From an uncultured Erythrobacter sp. (GTDB taxonomy: Bacteria > Pseudomonadota > Alphaproteobacteria > Sphingomonadales > Sphingomonadaceae): 64,000 nt of DNA. Where the stretch lies: positions 62,001 through 126,000 of the forward strand of contig CANKYZ010000008.1 of the NCBI GenBank assembly GCA_947488325.1, read 5' to 3'. Positions within the stretch are counted from its first letter, which is position 1; each line of letters begins with the position of its first letter. The position numbers and the translations under genes were made by a program. Below the pieces are notes generated by a model. It did not search any database and was not told where the DNA came from. It was given only the letters and a program-made list of their open reading frames with translations. Positions 10,218-19,887 of the stretch are shown one piece after another.

Positions 10218-10754
10218 ATGGCCGAAGAAGGCGATATCCTCACCAATCTCGACAACCCCGGTGCCGGAGCAAACGGCGCAGACAATCAACCTGTTGCCGG
10301 GATCATCACACAATATGTGAAAGATCTTTCGGTCGAGAACCCAAATTCGCCTGACGTGTTTCAATGGACCGACCAGCCAAAGGTCGACGTGCAATTCAAT
10401 ATCGGTGCCCAGCCAAAGGACGATCAGGTCACCGAAGTTGAATTGAAGATCAACATTTCGGCAACCGCTGAACAGGGCACAGCCTATCTGGTAGAGCTTT
10501 CCTATTGCGGCCTGGTTGGCCTGCGCAACATTCCCGAAGAGCAAGGCCATGCGTTCCTCTTTGCCGAAGCACCGCGCATCCTGTTTCCTTTTGCCCGCCG
10601 CGTGGTCGCAGATGCCGTGCGCGATGCTGGCTTCCCGCCATTGATGGTCGATCCGATTGATTTCAACGGACTGTATGTGCAACAATTGCAGGCAAAGCGT
10701 CAGCGCGATGAAGCCGAAGGTGTGGCACCTCCTGCACCGACTGGTGACGCTTAA
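10218..10754 (+). CDS. secB: protein-export chaperone SecB
   Basis: Cytoplasmic tetrameric chaperone that keeps preproteins unfolded and delivers them to SecA. The 178-residue protein has the SecB core: IITQYVKDLSVENPNSPDVF, the VEVELKI-type strands, AYLVELSYCGLVGLRNIPEE, and LFPFARRVVADAVRDAGFPP before the LMVDPIDFNGLY block. The C-terminal tail is rich in Ala and Pro and lacks the E. coli-type zinc-binding end. murJ follows after 40 bases on the same strand and may be co-transcribed. Confidence 0.96.
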   Translation: MAEEGDILTNLDNPGAGANGADNQPVAGIITQYVKDLSVENPNSPDVFQWTDQPKVDVQFNIGAQPKDDQVTEVELKINISATAEQGTAYLVELSYCGLVGLRNIPEEQGHAFLFAEAPRILFPFARRVVADAVRDAGFPPLMVDPIDFNGLYVQQLQAKRQRDEAEGVAPPAPTGDA

Positions 10755-10794
10755 TCAAATCATGATGCGGGCATAATCAGATGAGCGTGCCCCA

Positions 10795-12372
10795 ATGAGC
10801 TTGTTACGCAATGTCGGGACCATCGGGTCACTGACCATGCTCAGTCGTATTGCCGGGATGGCGCGCGAGATGATTTTCGCGCGCGTCCTGGGTGCTAACG
10901 CAGTGACTGATGCGTGGTTTCAGGCGTTCATCATCCCTAATGTGTTCCGCCGGCTATTTGCCGAAGGCGCGTTTTCGGCGGCCTTTGTCCCAATGTTTTC
11001 AAAACGGCTGCACGAGCATGACGATCCAGAGAAGGGTCTGGAAGAAGCGCGCAGTTTCAGTGCCGATGTCCTAAGTATTTTTCTGCCGATCCTGATTGCG
11101 CTAGTCGCAGTATTTGAAATCGCCATGCCCGGTGTGATCTGGGTCTTGTCGGAAAAGCCGGTTGACCCGCAGACCTATCCGCTCGCGGTTGATTTTGCGC
11201 GGATCATGTTTCCCTACATCATCCTGGTCAGCGTGGTGACGCTTTTCACGGGGATGCTAAATTCGGTGTCGCGCTTTGCACCCGGTGCCAGTTTTCCGAT
11301 TATCCTCAACATCGTTCTGATCGCGGCCTTACTAACGGGCGAGTGGCTCGCTGAGAATAGCGGCGCGAGTGTTGAGCAGATCGCTTACATCATAGCATGG
11401 GGTGTTACCGGCGCAGGCGTCTTGCAGCTCGTATGGCTGTATTACTGGACGCGTGTGGAGGGCTTTCGCCCAAAGCTGTTGTGGCCGCGCATCACGCCTG
11501 AGGTAAAGCGGCTGTCGATCATAGCACTCCCAGCCGCGATTGGCGGCGGGGCGTATCAGATCAACACGCTGGTTCAGCTCTATTTCCTCAACCAATTGGA
11601 GGACGGGTCGGTCAGCTATATGAATTATGCCGACCGGCTGAATCAGCTTCCTTTGGGGATCATCGGCATTGCGCTATCGACCGCAATCCTTCCGACGCTT
11701 TCGAAGTTTGTAGGCAGCGAGAATAAGAGCGGCGCGGACCGTATTCAATCAGATGCGATTGAACTGGCAATGCTGTTGACCATTCCAGCAGCAGTTGCGC
11801 TCGCGATTTGCGCTGAACCGTTTGTGACCATGATTTTCCAAGGTGGACGGTTTGACCTGGCTGATGCGGCTGTGACTGGACAAGTGCTCGCGGCGCTCGT
11901 TCTGGGCCTGCCTGCCTATGTGCTGGTGAAGGTGCTGGTGCCCAATTTCTACGCCCGCGCCGATACTAAAACGCCCGTGGTTGCTGCATTCATTTCGCTA
12001 GCGGTCTTCATCAGTTTTAACATCATCTTCCTGTCGCGTTACGGCGTCCTAGGCGTTGCCTATGCGAGCGTGATCGGGGCATGGATCAACGTAGCATTCC
12101 TAATGATCGTGCTCGCGGCGAGAGGGTTTTATCACATGCCTGCCGCGCTGTTATTACGCATCGCGCGCCAAGTGATCGCCGCCGCTGCGATGGGGGTTGC
12201 CTTGTTCTATACCCGCGACCTGCTAACCGATTGGTTCGCCGCCGGGCTAATTCCTCGACTGGGCGCGTTGAGCATTCTGGTAGGGGCGGCTGCGATTGCC
12301 TACTTCGGTCTCGCTTTTCTACTCGGCGCAATCGATAGACATCGCATCATTCAGCTTACCCGCAAGCAATAG
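10795..12372 (+). CDS. murJ: lipid II flippase MurJ
   Basis: Moves lipid II across the inner membrane for peptidoglycan synthesis (MOP exporter superfamily). At 525 residues with about 14 membrane segments it fits the family. The N-terminal signature SLLRNVGTIGSLTMLSRIAG, FRRLFAEGAFSAAFVPMFS and the NYADRLNQLPLGIIGIALST block are all typical of MurJ, as are Arg and Asp residues lining the cavity. It ends in TAG. It lies between secB and trpS and starts 40 bases after secB. Confidence 0.96.
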   Translation: MSLLRNVGTIGSLTMLSRIAGMAREMIFARVLGANAVTDAWFQAFIIPNVFRRLFAEGAFSAAFVPMFSKRLHEHDDPEKGLEEARSFSADVLSIFLPILIALVAVFEIAMPGVIWVLSEKPVDPQTYPLAVDFARIMFPYIILVSVVTLFTGMLNSVSRFAPGASFPIILNIVLIAALLTGEWLAENSGASVEQIAYIIAWGVTGAGVLQLVWLYYWTRVEGFRPKLLWPRITPEVKRLSIIALPAAIGGGAYQINTLVQLYFLNQLEDGSVSYMNYADRLNQLPLGIIGIALSTAILPTLSKFVGSENKSGADRIQSDAIELAMLLTIPAAVALAICAEPFVTMIFQGGRFDLADAAVTGQVLAALVLGLPAYVLVKVLVPNFYARADTKTPVVAAFISLAVFISFNIIFLSRYGVLGVAYASVIGAWINVAFLMIVLAARGFYHMPAALLLRIARQVIAAAAMGVALFYTRDLLTDWFAAGLIPRLGALSILVGAAAIAYFGLAFLLGAIDRHRIIQLTRKQ

Positions 12373-12490
12373 GCATGCCTTGCGCGCTTTCAGTCATCTG
12401 CTATGCGCCAACTCATGACTGATCAAATCTTCTCAACCGGTTCAGCCCCGCTGCGTTTCGCAGTGCGCGGGCGGGCGGCTTGGCGATGGC

Positions 12491-12515
12491 TCGGGCGCTA
12501 CTAAAGCAAGCCCGA
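12491..12515 (+). promoter_or_regulatory. hairpin in the trpS leader
   Basis: TCGGGC and GCCCGA form a 6-bp stem with a 13-base loop, ending 33 bases before the trpS start. There is no T-run, so it is not an intrinsic terminator. No regulatory role can be shown from sequence. Confidence 0.25.
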
Positions 12516-12548
12516 TAGCCGTCGAAATCAGAAGAAAGAGTACCCCAA

Positions 12549-13568
12549 ATGAGAGTTCTTTCGGGCATCCAGCCCACCGGAAAGCCGCACCTTGGCAATT
12601 ATCTTGGCGCGATCGTCAACTATGTGAAACTTCAAGAAGAGGCACTGGCAGCGGGAGGTGAATGTTTCATCTTCCTCGCTGACCTGCACGCCATCTCTCA
12701 GACACATGACCCCGCTGAGCTAACCCAGAACACCCGCGAGATGGTCGCCACGCTTGTTGCCTGCGGTGTCGATCCGGCCAAGACAATTCTGTTCAATCAG
12801 GCGCAGGTTCCCGCTCATGCCGAACTGCAATGGCTGCTAAACGGCACCGCCCGGATGGGCTGGCTCAACCGCATGACGCAGTGGAAGGACAAAGCAGGCA
12901 AGAACCGCGAAGGCCAGTCCATCGCACTGTTCACCTATCCTGTTCTGCAAGCTGCCGACGTGCTGCTTTACCAAGCAACCCATGTGCCAGTGGGTGAAGA
13001 TCAAAAACAGCATTTGGAGCTGGCCCGCGACATCGCACAAAAGTTCAACAGTGATTTCTGCCCCGAAGACGCACCGCTTTTCACTTTGCCAGAACCCTAT
13101 ATTCCGCCCGCCGCCGCGCGGATCATGAGTCTGCGCGATGGCAGCGTAAAAATGAGCAAATCCGACCCTTCGGAAATGAGCCGCATCAATCTGACCGATG
13201 ATGCCGATACGGTGATGAAAAAGGTAAAAAAGGCAAAGACCGATCCCGAGCCGCTGCCGAGCGACGAAAAGGGATTAGCCAATCGGCCCGAAGCTTTAAA
13301 CCTGATCACGATCTACTGCGCCCTAACCGGCAAAAGCACTGCCGATGTGCTCAGCGAATATGGCGGACAGGGTTTCGGCAACTTCAAACCTGTTTTGGGA
13401 GACGCGCTGGTTGAAACTCTGCAACCCATCAACGCCCGCTTTATGGAACTAAAAGACGATCAGGAAGCGCTCGACGCAATCCTGGCACGCGGTGCTGCTC
13501 AGGCGCGCGAACGCGGCATTCCAACGCTGAATGCGGCATATAAGGCACTGGGGCTGGTGCGCGGTTGA
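12549..13568 (+). CDS. trpS: tryptophanyl-tRNA synthetase
   Basis: Class I aminoacyl-tRNA synthetase that charges tRNA-Trp. The HIGH-equivalent motif is in SGIQPTGKPHLGNYLGA near residues 4-20 and the KMSKS motif is exact in VKMSKSDPSEMS. The GEDQKQHLELARDIA block and the 339-residue length fit the bacterial TrpRS family. The gene has its own 176-base upstream region, which carries a short hairpin. The 221 bases after it, up to the DUF4136 gene, contain no feature I can support. Confidence 0.97.
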   Translation: MRVLSGIQPTGKPHLGNYLGAIVNYVKLQEEALAAGGECFIFLADLHAISQTHDPAELTQNTREMVATLVACGVDPAKTILFNQAQVPAHAELQWLLNGTARMGWLNRMTQWKDKAGKNREGQSIALFTYPVLQAADVLLYQATHVPVGEDQKQHLELARDIAQKFNSDFCPEDAPLFTLPEPYIPPAAARIMSLRDGSVKMSKSDPSEMSRINLTDDADTVMKKVKKAKTDPEPLPSDEKGLANRPEALNLITIYCALTGKSTADVLSEYGGQGFGNFKPVLGDALVETLQPINARFMELKDDQEALDAILARGAAQARERGIPTLNAAYKALGLVRG

Positions 13569-13789
13569 TCGCACAATTCGCCGCCGTTAAAGTGCGGTTC
13601 AGCCCATTGGACTACGATTCAAAGTTCAGTGATAGGTCACAAGCAAGGTTGGCGATCGACAACGAGTCGTATTGATCATCCGCAGTTAAATCGGCTCCTA
13701 AGGCAGCGAGGGGTATCGAGATCCATCACTGGGTCCGTACCAGCACGCTTCATCCCATGCAGCGCTGGTGAATTGATGAAGGATATGCC

Positions 13790-14491
13790 ATGACTATCAC
13801 CGATATGACCTCACATTTTACATCTCTGAGTCGCGCCCTTCGCATTGGCATTGTTGGCGCCATCGCAATTGGGCTGTCTGCCTGTGCGCCATCGTTCAAA
13901 GCGGACGTGTCGCGGTTTCAGGCGCAGCTGCCTGCGCCGCAAGGCCAGACCTTTGCCGTTGTTGCTGAAGATCCCGCACTTGCCGGTGGGCTTGAATTCG
14001 CGCTTTATGCCGATCTCGTCGCCGCCGAAATGGCCGAACTGGGTTATGTAGAATCAGCGCCCGAGGCAGCAAATTTGCTCGTCCGGTTTGACTATGAAGT
14101 CGACAATGGGCGCGAGCGTGTTCGCAGCAACGGCTTTGGAAGCAGCTCACATTTCTCAGCTTGGGGTGGCTTTGGTGGTTTTGGACGTCGCGGTTTCGGG
14201 CGCGGCTTTGGCGGTAGATACGCATATGGCTTTTATGATCCATGGCTCGCTGGCGGAGAGGTCCGCAGCTACACTGTCTACACTAGCGGCATCGAAATGA
14301 AGATCGACAACACCGCAACCGGCGAACGCTTGTTCGAAGGTCAGGCTCAGGCGGTATCGCGCTCGAACCGGCTGCAGGCGCTTGTGCCGAACCTTGTCGA
14401 TGCAATCTTCACCGACTTCCCCGGCAATTCGGGTGAAACTCTGCGGATCACCATCCGCGAAGACGGCAAGAGCGTCAGACCAGCTGACTAA
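13790..14491 (+). CDS. DUF4136-family lipoprotein (copy 1)
   Basis: A 233-residue predicted lipoprotein of unknown function. The N-terminus has a hydrophobic stretch ending in GLSACAPSF, with Cys as the lipidation site. The DUF4136-like body has the pattern FDYEVDNGRERV followed by a Gly/Phe/Arg-rich loop (GGFGGFGRRGFGRGFGGRY) and ends with LVDAIFTDFPGNSGETLRITI. AAGGAT precedes the ATG. A second gene of the same family lies at 47522-48166; the two share the C-terminal IFxDFPGxxGET pattern. It is followed by a strong bidirectional terminator. Confidence 0.75.
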   Translation: MTITDMTSHFTSLSRALRIGIVGAIAIGLSACAPSFKADVSRFQAQLPAPQGQTFAVVAEDPALAGGLEFALYADLVAAEMAELGYVESAPEAANLLVRFDYEVDNGRERVRSNGFGSSSHFSAWGGFGGFGRRGFGRGFGGRYAYGFYDPWLAGGEVRSYTVYTSGIEMKIDNTATGERLFEGQAQAVSRSNRLQALVPNLVDAIFTDFPGNSGETLRITIREDGKSVRPAD

Positions 14492-14526
14492 GTTGGCGAT
14501 TAAGCGAATGTTTTTCGACCAATACG

Positions 14527-14562
14527 AAAAGGGCGGCGCATGAGATTGCGCCGCCCTTTTCC
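14527..14562. terminator. bidirectional terminator between the DUF4136 gene and dut
   Basis: A 14-bp perfect stem (AAAAGGGCGGCGCA with TGCGCCGCCCTTTT) and a 6-base loop. The A and T tracts on both flanks allow it to stop transcription from both convergent genes. Confidence 0.85.
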
Positions 14563-14617
14563 GTTTTGACCTAAACAGATTTCTGGATCACACCATCAGC
14601 CGACTGCGATTAGAACA

Positions 14618-15070
14618 CTAAATCCGCACATGTCCGCCGGTTGAGCCAAAGCCGCCCGTACCGCGCTCTGTTGCATCCAGTTCTTCGACCTCTACCCACG
14701 CCGCTTGCACAACCGGAGCCAATACCAATTGCGCGATCCGGTCACCGCGCACGATGGTGAAGTCTTGCGCACCGTGATTGATCAGTAGCACCTTTAATTC
14801 GCCGCGATAATCACTGTCGATAGTGCCCGGTGTGTTGGGGACGGTGATGCCGTGTTTGAATGCGAGGCCAGAACGCGGACGCACCTGAATTTCAAACCCG
14901 TGCGGAATTGCCATCGACAACCCAGTCGCCACCGCATGGCGTGCACCGGGAGCGAGCGTCAAACCCTCCGCGCTCACGACGTCCATTCCCACTGAACCTG
15001 TTGTTGCATAGGCAGGAAGCGGCAGGCCTTCGCCATGTGGCAGGCGCTTCAGTTCCACAGAAACGGTCAC
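14618..15070 (-). CDS. dut: dUTP diphosphatase
   Basis: Hydrolyses dUTP to dUMP and pyrophosphate, keeping uracil out of DNA and supplying thymidylate synthesis. The 150-residue trimeric type shows its five motifs: [48 protein letters not shown] (with the catalytic Asp), [13 protein letters not shown], and the C-terminal arm [11 protein letters not shown]. It starts at a GTG that overlaps the coaBC stop by 4 bases (GTGA), so the two are translationally coupled. Confidence 0.96.
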   Translation of the reverse strand: MTVSVELKRLPHGEGLPLPAYATTGSVGMDVVSAEGLTLAPGARHAVATGLSMAIPHGFEIQVRPRSGLAFKHGITVPNTPGTIDSDYRGELKVLLINHGAQDFTIVRGDRIAQLVLAPVVQAAWVEVEELDATERGTGGFGSTGGHVRI

Positions 15071-16824
15071 TCTGCGGCCTCTTCCAGCAAGGTAGCTGCA
15101 ATCCGTTCTACCAATGCCATCGCCACTTCGCCCTTAGGCATTTTATCGAGACTCTCGACTCCATTGCTGCTGACAATGTGAACACTGTTGTCATCTCCGC
15201 CCATCACATCGCCTGAAACATCATTGGCGATGATCCAATCGCACGCTTTACGCTTGCGCTTTTTCTTGGCGTAGTCGAGCATATTCTCTGTCTCAGCGGC
15301 GAAGCCAATCACCAATTCGGGTCGGTTATTCCCTGAAGCCAGATTGGTGAGGATGTCAGGGTTTTCGGTTAGCATTAAAGCCGGCGGCGCCGATCCGCGT
15401 TTCTTGATCTTGTCGTCGCGATATTCCTTGGGTCGCCAATCGGAAACGGCGGCGACCATTACTGCGACATCCGCCGGTAGAGCACGTTTGACGGCGGTTG
15501 CCATTTCTTCGGCACTTTCAACATCGACCCGCTTGACCCCGCTTGGTGTCTTTAAAGCAACTGGTCCGGCGACCAGCGTCACGTCTGCCCCCATTGCAGC
15601 TGCAGCGGCGGCGATGGCAAAGCCCTGCTTCCCGCTCGATCGATTGGCCAGGTAACGGACCGGATCGATCGATTCCCAAGTTGGCCCTGCGGTCACCAGC
15701 ACATGGCGTCCATCCAATGGTTGATAAGAAGCATCGGCGACGATTCCTTCGATCTCGGCTTCGTCTGCTTCGATTGTTGCAACTTCTTGTGGTGCAGCCT
15801 TCTTCGCCGCGATCTTTTTTGGAGTGGGCTCTTCCGCGGGCTTTTCCTCAGGCTCTGCTTCTTCTGGTTCCTCAAAGATCTCCGGCGCGGGTTTCCGGTC
15901 GTCCACTTCGTGATTGATCGCGTCGGGATCCATCGGTGGAGCGGCTCTGCCTGAACCCTTGCTCGCAAGCGGCGATCCGGCAAAATCGGGATTGAACTCG
16001 ATTTCCTCTTCGTCACCTTGCAGCTCGGCGACTTCGGCATCTTCGGGCAGCTCACCTTCTAGATCCGCTTCGATATCGTCAGCACTGCGTTTCTCAGTAG
16101 AACGCGGGATTATTCTGGAAAGCAGTCCGCCCAACCCGCCAATAGAGCCGCCATCGTCAGCACCTTCATTTTCCGGTTCGAGAGCTTCTACCCCCGTCTT
16201 GTAATCTGCCGCATCATTAGCTCGGTCATTTGCAGGCGTCGGTGCCGGTGCCGCCTCTTCAACCTCGATCCCAATATGTCCGGCAATCGCAGCCCAAATC
16301 GCATGCGGTTCTGGCAGCCGGCCATAGCCAAACTCACCGCAGGCCATCGCGCCTTCATCGGGATGAAGCACAGTCACGCCAGCTTCTTTCAACCAAGTGA
16401 CATTGCGCTGCGTGGATTCGTGCTCCCACATTTTCACGTTCATGGCCGGGACGACCATCACTGGTTTGTTGGTCGCCAGTAATAGAGTGGTCGCAAGGTC
16501 ATCGGCGATCCCAGCCGCCATCTTCGCCATCAAATCCGCGGTTGCTGGGCACACAACCAAAAGATCGGCTTCTCGCGATAGCTCAATATGCCCCATCTCA
16601 ACCTCATTCTTAAGGTCGAACAGGCTGGTATGAACCTGATTTTCGCTAAGCGCGGCGAGTGTCATGGGAGTGACAAATTGTTGCCCTCCCTTAGTGACAA
16701 CACACGTGACATCGCCCTCAACCCCATTGGCACCTTTGCGGATAAGCCGAACGAGCTCGCACGACTTATATGCAGCGATACCGCCGCCCACGACCAACAG
16801 GATCTTTGGCCCCTTAGAGCTCAT
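15067..16824 (-). CDS. coaBC: bifunctional phosphopantothenoylcysteine decarboxylase / phosphopantothenate-cysteine ligase with a large acidic insert
   Basis: Catalyses two consecutive steps of coenzyme A synthesis. The CoaC domain (residues ~1-185) has [17 protein letters not shown] for [21 protein letters not shown] and the [14 protein letters not shown] active-site motif. The CoaB domain (~369-585) has [30 protein letters not shown] and DDKIKKRG. Between them lies a segment of about 180 residues (15721-16257) rich in Glu, Asp, Pro and Ala with [10 protein letters not shown]. This makes the protein 585 residues instead of about 400. The frame is continuous, so it is a true insert rather than an error. 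The gene is coupled to dut. Confidence 0.93.
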   Translation of the reverse strand: MSSKGPKILLVVGGGIAAYKSCELVRLIRKGANGVEGDVTCVVTKGGQQFVTPMTLAALSENQVHTSLFDLKNEVEMGHIELSREADLLVVCPATADLMAKMAAGIADDLATTLLLATNKPVMVVPAMNVKMWEHESTQRNVTWLKEAGVTVLHPDEGAMACGEFGYGRLPEPHAIWAAIAGHIGIEVEEAAPAPTPANDRANDAADYKTGVEALEPENEGADDGGSIGGLGGLLSRIIPRSTEKRSADDIEADLEGELPEDAEVAELQGDEEEIEFNPDFAGSPLASKGSGRAAPPMDPDAINHEVDDRKPAPEIFEEPEEAEPEEKPAEEPTPKKIAAKKAAPQEVATIEADEAEIEGIVADASYQPLDGRHVLVTAGPTWESIDPVRYLANRSSGKQGFAIAAAAAAMGADVTLVAGPVALKTPSGVKRVDVESAEEMATAVKRALPADVAVMVAAVSDWRPKEYRDDKIKKRGSAPPALMLTENPDILTNLASGNNRPELVIGFAAETENMLDYAKKKRKRKACDWIIANDVSGDVMGGDDNSVHIVSSNGVESLDKMPKGEVAMALVERIAATLLEEAAE

Positions 16825-17046
16825 CCCAAACCACTCCTCGCATCACTGCTATTCTCAAACGCCCACTACACTCCCTAGCGGTCTGCCTCATTCACGCCAA
16901 GTCCAGCGAATGCCTTGCGTGAAGATGGTGCGTTACTATGGTTAAGATTGTGCTTAGAACGCTTCGTCAATCCGACCGCCGATTGCTGTGCGACATTTGA
17001 GTTGTGCATTGACGGCGCTCATCGCCATAAGGTGCGGATAAGGGGA

Positions 17047-17439
17047 ATGAGAATGATAATCGCGTTGCGTGTATTCTTGGGTCTGGGCGGCTTGTTGCTG
17101 GTCTACATGGGATTGGGCTTTCTGACCGATCCGGTCACATCAGGTGCCAATTTCGGATTGCAAGTCGAAGGCACGCATGGCCTCACCTCTACCCGCGCTG
17201 ACTTCACCTCTTTCTTTGGCGTCGGCGGCGCGTGCTTTCTTTGGGGTGCATGGGCGCGCCGCAGAGATCCATTGATTATCGGCGCTGCTTTGATGCTAGT
17301 TCCATTGGCCTCACGGCTGCTCTCACTATCCATCGACGGGAGTTTTGAAGGGTTTGTTCAACCTATGGTGGTGGAGCTTTTACTCGGCGTATTTGGCCTT
17401 ATCGGCGCACGGGTGTTGCCTGGAAAGGCCAAGGCTTAA
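17047..17439 (+). CDS. DUF4345-like small membrane protein
   Basis: A 130-residue protein with about four membrane helices, resembling the DUF4345 family (unknown function). Visible blocks are ALRVFLGLGGLLLVYMGLGF, TRADFTSFFGVGGACFLWGA and a terminal VVELLLGVFGLIGARVLPG. The ATG at 17047 has TAAGGGGA directly upstream; longer in-frame starts are unlikely. It lies on the opposite strand between ubiB and coaBC, genes that are usually adjacent in one operon in alphaproteobacteria, and is convergent with ubiB with only 9 bases between stops. Confidence 0.65.
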   Translation: MRMIIALRVFLGLGGLLLVYMGLGFLTDPVTSGANFGLQVEGTHGLTSTRADFTSFFGVGGACFLWGAWARRRDPLIIGAALMLVPLASRLLSLSIDGSFEGFVQPMVVELLLGVFGLIGARVLPGKAKA

Positions 17440-17448
17440 AGTTTAAAC

Positions 17449-19014
17449 CTAGAGCAGGCCTGCCACGCCAGCGCCCCAAACAGCGCTAGCACCAACCAGT
17501 CCTGCGACAAAATATCCGAACCAGCCGCCGCTTCCGCTATTGCGCTCTCGTTTGTCGGTGAGCAGACGAATTTCCGGTAGCGGCGCGGTTTCGGGTGCGC
17601 CGCCTTTGGGCGGGAATTTGTCTTCCAACCGGCGGATCAGGCCGGGCAGGCGGAATAATGTCTCTGTGTCTTCCTTGATCCGGTCCGCAATCGCTGCTTC
17701 CGGCCCAAGCTCATCACGTATCCAACTGCGCACATAAGGGGCAGAAATGTCCCACATATTGATCTCTGGATTCAGCTGCGTGGCAATCCCTTCGACCATG
17801 ACCATCGTTTTTTGCAGCAACAGTAAATGCGGCTGTGTCTGCATATCAAAATCGCGGGTGATGGCGAACAATCCATCCAACATCTGTCCCACGCTCAGGT
17901 CTTTCACCGGCTTACCCCGCATCGGTTCACCAACAGCGCGCAAGGCCGTCGCAAATTCTCCAACCGAATGGTAGCTGGGTACATATTGCGCCTCAAAGTG
18001 AATTTCAGCCACACGTTGATAATTGCCAGTGGTAAGGCCGTAGAGAATTTCGGCGAGCCATTGCCGGGCGCGGCGATCAATCCGCCCCATGATTCCAAAG
18101 TCAATCGCGGCGATCGTGCCATCTTTTTCGATGAACAAATTACCCTGATGCATATCGGCATGGAAGAAACCGGCACTAATTGCTTGGGTAAGGAAACTGA
18201 TGACCAACTTGCCCGCGATTGCATCAAGGTCATGACCCTGAGCGATCAATTCATCGCGCTTGGAAATCTTGATTCCATCGACCCATTCAATAGTCAGAAC
18301 GCGGCCATTGGTTCGGTCCCAATCAACTGCCGGAATACGGTAACCGCCAACGCCGGACATTGCCTCTGCAAGTTCGCTGGCAGAAGCCGCCTCGCGCCGC
18401 AGATCAAGCTCTGAATTCGACCAGCGTTTGAAATTGGCAATCGTCAGGCGCGGACGCAGTCGGCTGGCTTCGCCCCCCATCGCCTCAACATGTGCGGCAG
18501 CCCATTCATAGGTTGTAATATCGCGCGCGAACTTTTCACGAATGCCAGGGCGAAGAACCTTGATTGCAACGACGCGCCCGTCGGCGGTCACACCTTTGTG
18601 AACCTGCGCAATCGAGGCAGCGCCGACGGGTTTCGGGTCAATTTCTGTGAACAGGGTCTCAAGCGGTTGGTCAAAACTCGCCGCCATCTGTTCTTCGATT
18701 TGAGAAAACGGGACTGGCGGCAAATCGTCTTGCAAGCTCAGCAGATTTTGCGCTGCTTCCTCACCAACAATATCAGGACGAGTGGCCAGTGATTGGCCCA
18801 GTTTAATTGCTGCTGGGCCAATTGCGCGAAAGGCTCCCGCGTAATCGCGGGTCCCATTCTTGCCGGTAAAGGTCACCAACCGCGCGAGCCGTGCCAATCG
18901 TTTGACCTGAATAGGAGCGTTGGGATCACTCTCTATCCCGACAAGCGCACGCCGCCGCGCAAGAGTGATACCCCATCTAGCGAGGCGGTAGAGATGCGTA
19001 ACAGAAGCAGTCAC
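17449..19014 (-). CDS. ubiB: ubiquinone biosynthesis regulatory kinase-like protein UbiB
   Basis: Atypical ABC1/ADCK-family protein required for ubiquinone synthesis; it has a protein-kinase-like fold and ATPase activity and sits at the inner membrane. Family-specific features are present: the KxGQ motif in AAIKLGQSLATRPDIV, the Ala-rich loop in VGAASIAQVHKG, the Lys in VAIKVLRPGI, FHADMHQGNLFI and the AIDFGIMGRI metal site. Two hydrophobic segments close the protein (FGYFVAGLVGASAVWGAGVA). It starts 4 bases after the ubiE stop, so the two form an operon. Confidence 0.95.
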   Translation of the reverse strand: MTASVTHLYRLARWGITLARRRALVGIESDPNAPIQVKRLARLARLVTFTGKNGTRDYAGAFRAIGPAAIKLGQSLATRPDIVGEEAAQNLLSLQDDLPPVPFSQIEEQMAASFDQPLETLFTEIDPKPVGAASIAQVHKGVTADGRVVAIKVLRPGIREKFARDITTYEWAAAHVEAMGGEASRLRPRLTIANFKRWSNSELDLRREAASASELAEAMSGVGGYRIPAVDWDRTNGRVLTIEWVDGIKISKRDELIAQGHDLDAIAGKLVISFLTQAISAGFFHADMHQGNLFIEKDGTIAAIDFGIMGRIDRRARQWLAEILYGLTTGNYQRVAEIHFEAQYVPSYHSVGEFATALRAVGEPMRGKPVKDLSVGQMLDGLFAITRDFDMQTQPHLLLLQKTMVMVEGIATQLNPEINMWDISAPYVRSWIRDELGPEAAIADRIKEDTETLFRLPGLIRRLEDKFPPKGGAPETAPLPEIRLLTDKRERNSGSGGWFGYFVAGLVGASAVWGAGVAGLL

Positions 19015-19018
19015 GCGC

Positions 19019-19774
19019 TTAGATCTTCCACCCAGAATGGATCGCGACCGCGCCGCCTAGGATCGATTCCACTTTTGTGTTCACGAAGCCAGCTGCACGG
19101 ATCATGCTTTCAAATTCCGACATTTTTGGGAACTTGCGGATCGATTCGACAAGGTAACGATACGAATCGGCATCGCCAGCTATTGCCTGACCCATGCGCG
19201 GCAGCAGCTTGTCAGAATAGATGTCGTAGATTTCCTTGAAGCCCGACCATTCCGTGGTCGAAAACTCCATGCAATAAAAACGCCCGCCGGGACGCAGAAC
19301 TCGGAAGGCTTCGGCGAGGGCCTTGTCCTTATAAGTCACGTTGCGGATGCCAAACACGATTGTGTAAGCGTCAAAACTGTTGCTGGCGAAGTCGACTTTT
19401 TCCGCGTTCTGGCATGTAAAAACCAGGCTGCCGGTATCTTCTGATTCGGCGCGCTCCATGGCTCGCTCTGCACCGACATCCAGCATATCCTGATTGATAT
19501 CGGCAACGGTGATATCGGCGCCTTGGTCCGCCATGCGAAACGCAATGTCACCAGTACCGCCTGCCATATCTAGGATGCGCTCCCGCGGCTGAGGCTTCAC
19601 GCGTTTGACAAATCGGTCTTTCCACCCGCGGTGCATGCCCATCGACATTGCATCATTCATGATGTCGTATTTCTTGGCAACGCTGGAGAATACCTCACCC
19701 ACGCGGCGGGTTTTCTCTTCAGGCGCTACCCGTTCATAGCCAAAGGAAACGGTTTCATCGGTGCTTTGAGTCAT
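19019..19774 (-). CDS. ubiE: ubiquinone/menaquinone C-methyltransferase UbiE
   Basis: S-adenosylmethionine-dependent C-methyltransferase of ubiquinone synthesis. The 251-residue protein has VAKKYDIMNDAMSMGMHRGW, the SAM motif RILDMAGGTGDIAFRM, IVFGIRNVTYKDKALAEAFR and RVLRPGGRFYCMEFS, all typical of UbiE. It is first in the ubiE-ubiB pair and divergent from mutM across about 110 bases. Confidence 0.96.
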   Translation of the reverse strand: MTQSTDETVSFGYERVAPEEKTRRVGEVFSSVAKKYDIMNDAMSMGMHRGWKDRFVKRVKPQPRERILDMAGGTGDIAFRMADQGADITVADINQDMLDVGAERAMERAESEDTGSLVFTCQNAEKVDFASNSFDAYTIVFGIRNVTYKDKALAEAFRVLRPGGRFYCMEFSTTEWSGFKEIYDIYSDKLLPRMGQAIAGDADSYRYLVESIRKFPKMSEFESMIRAAGFVNTKVESILGGAVAIHSGWKI

Positions 19775-19887
19775 GACTTGCGCCCTAGAGGGAATTGCCC
19801 CGCGCGCATAGAGTGTTAGAGCGAGTCTTTAGCTTTCAGCCGGGGTCACACGCTCCCTGCCTGCAAGCCCCAGCGAGCCAGACGAGA

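Noticed and set aside
10185-10685. Long open frame antisense to secB.
   Set aside because: It mirrors the codon periodicity of secB and has no recognisable domain or ribosome-binding site.
16915-17046. N-terminal extension of the DUF4345-like gene.
   Set aside because: No ribosome-binding site and no membrane or family features; TAAGGGGA marks the ATG at 17047.
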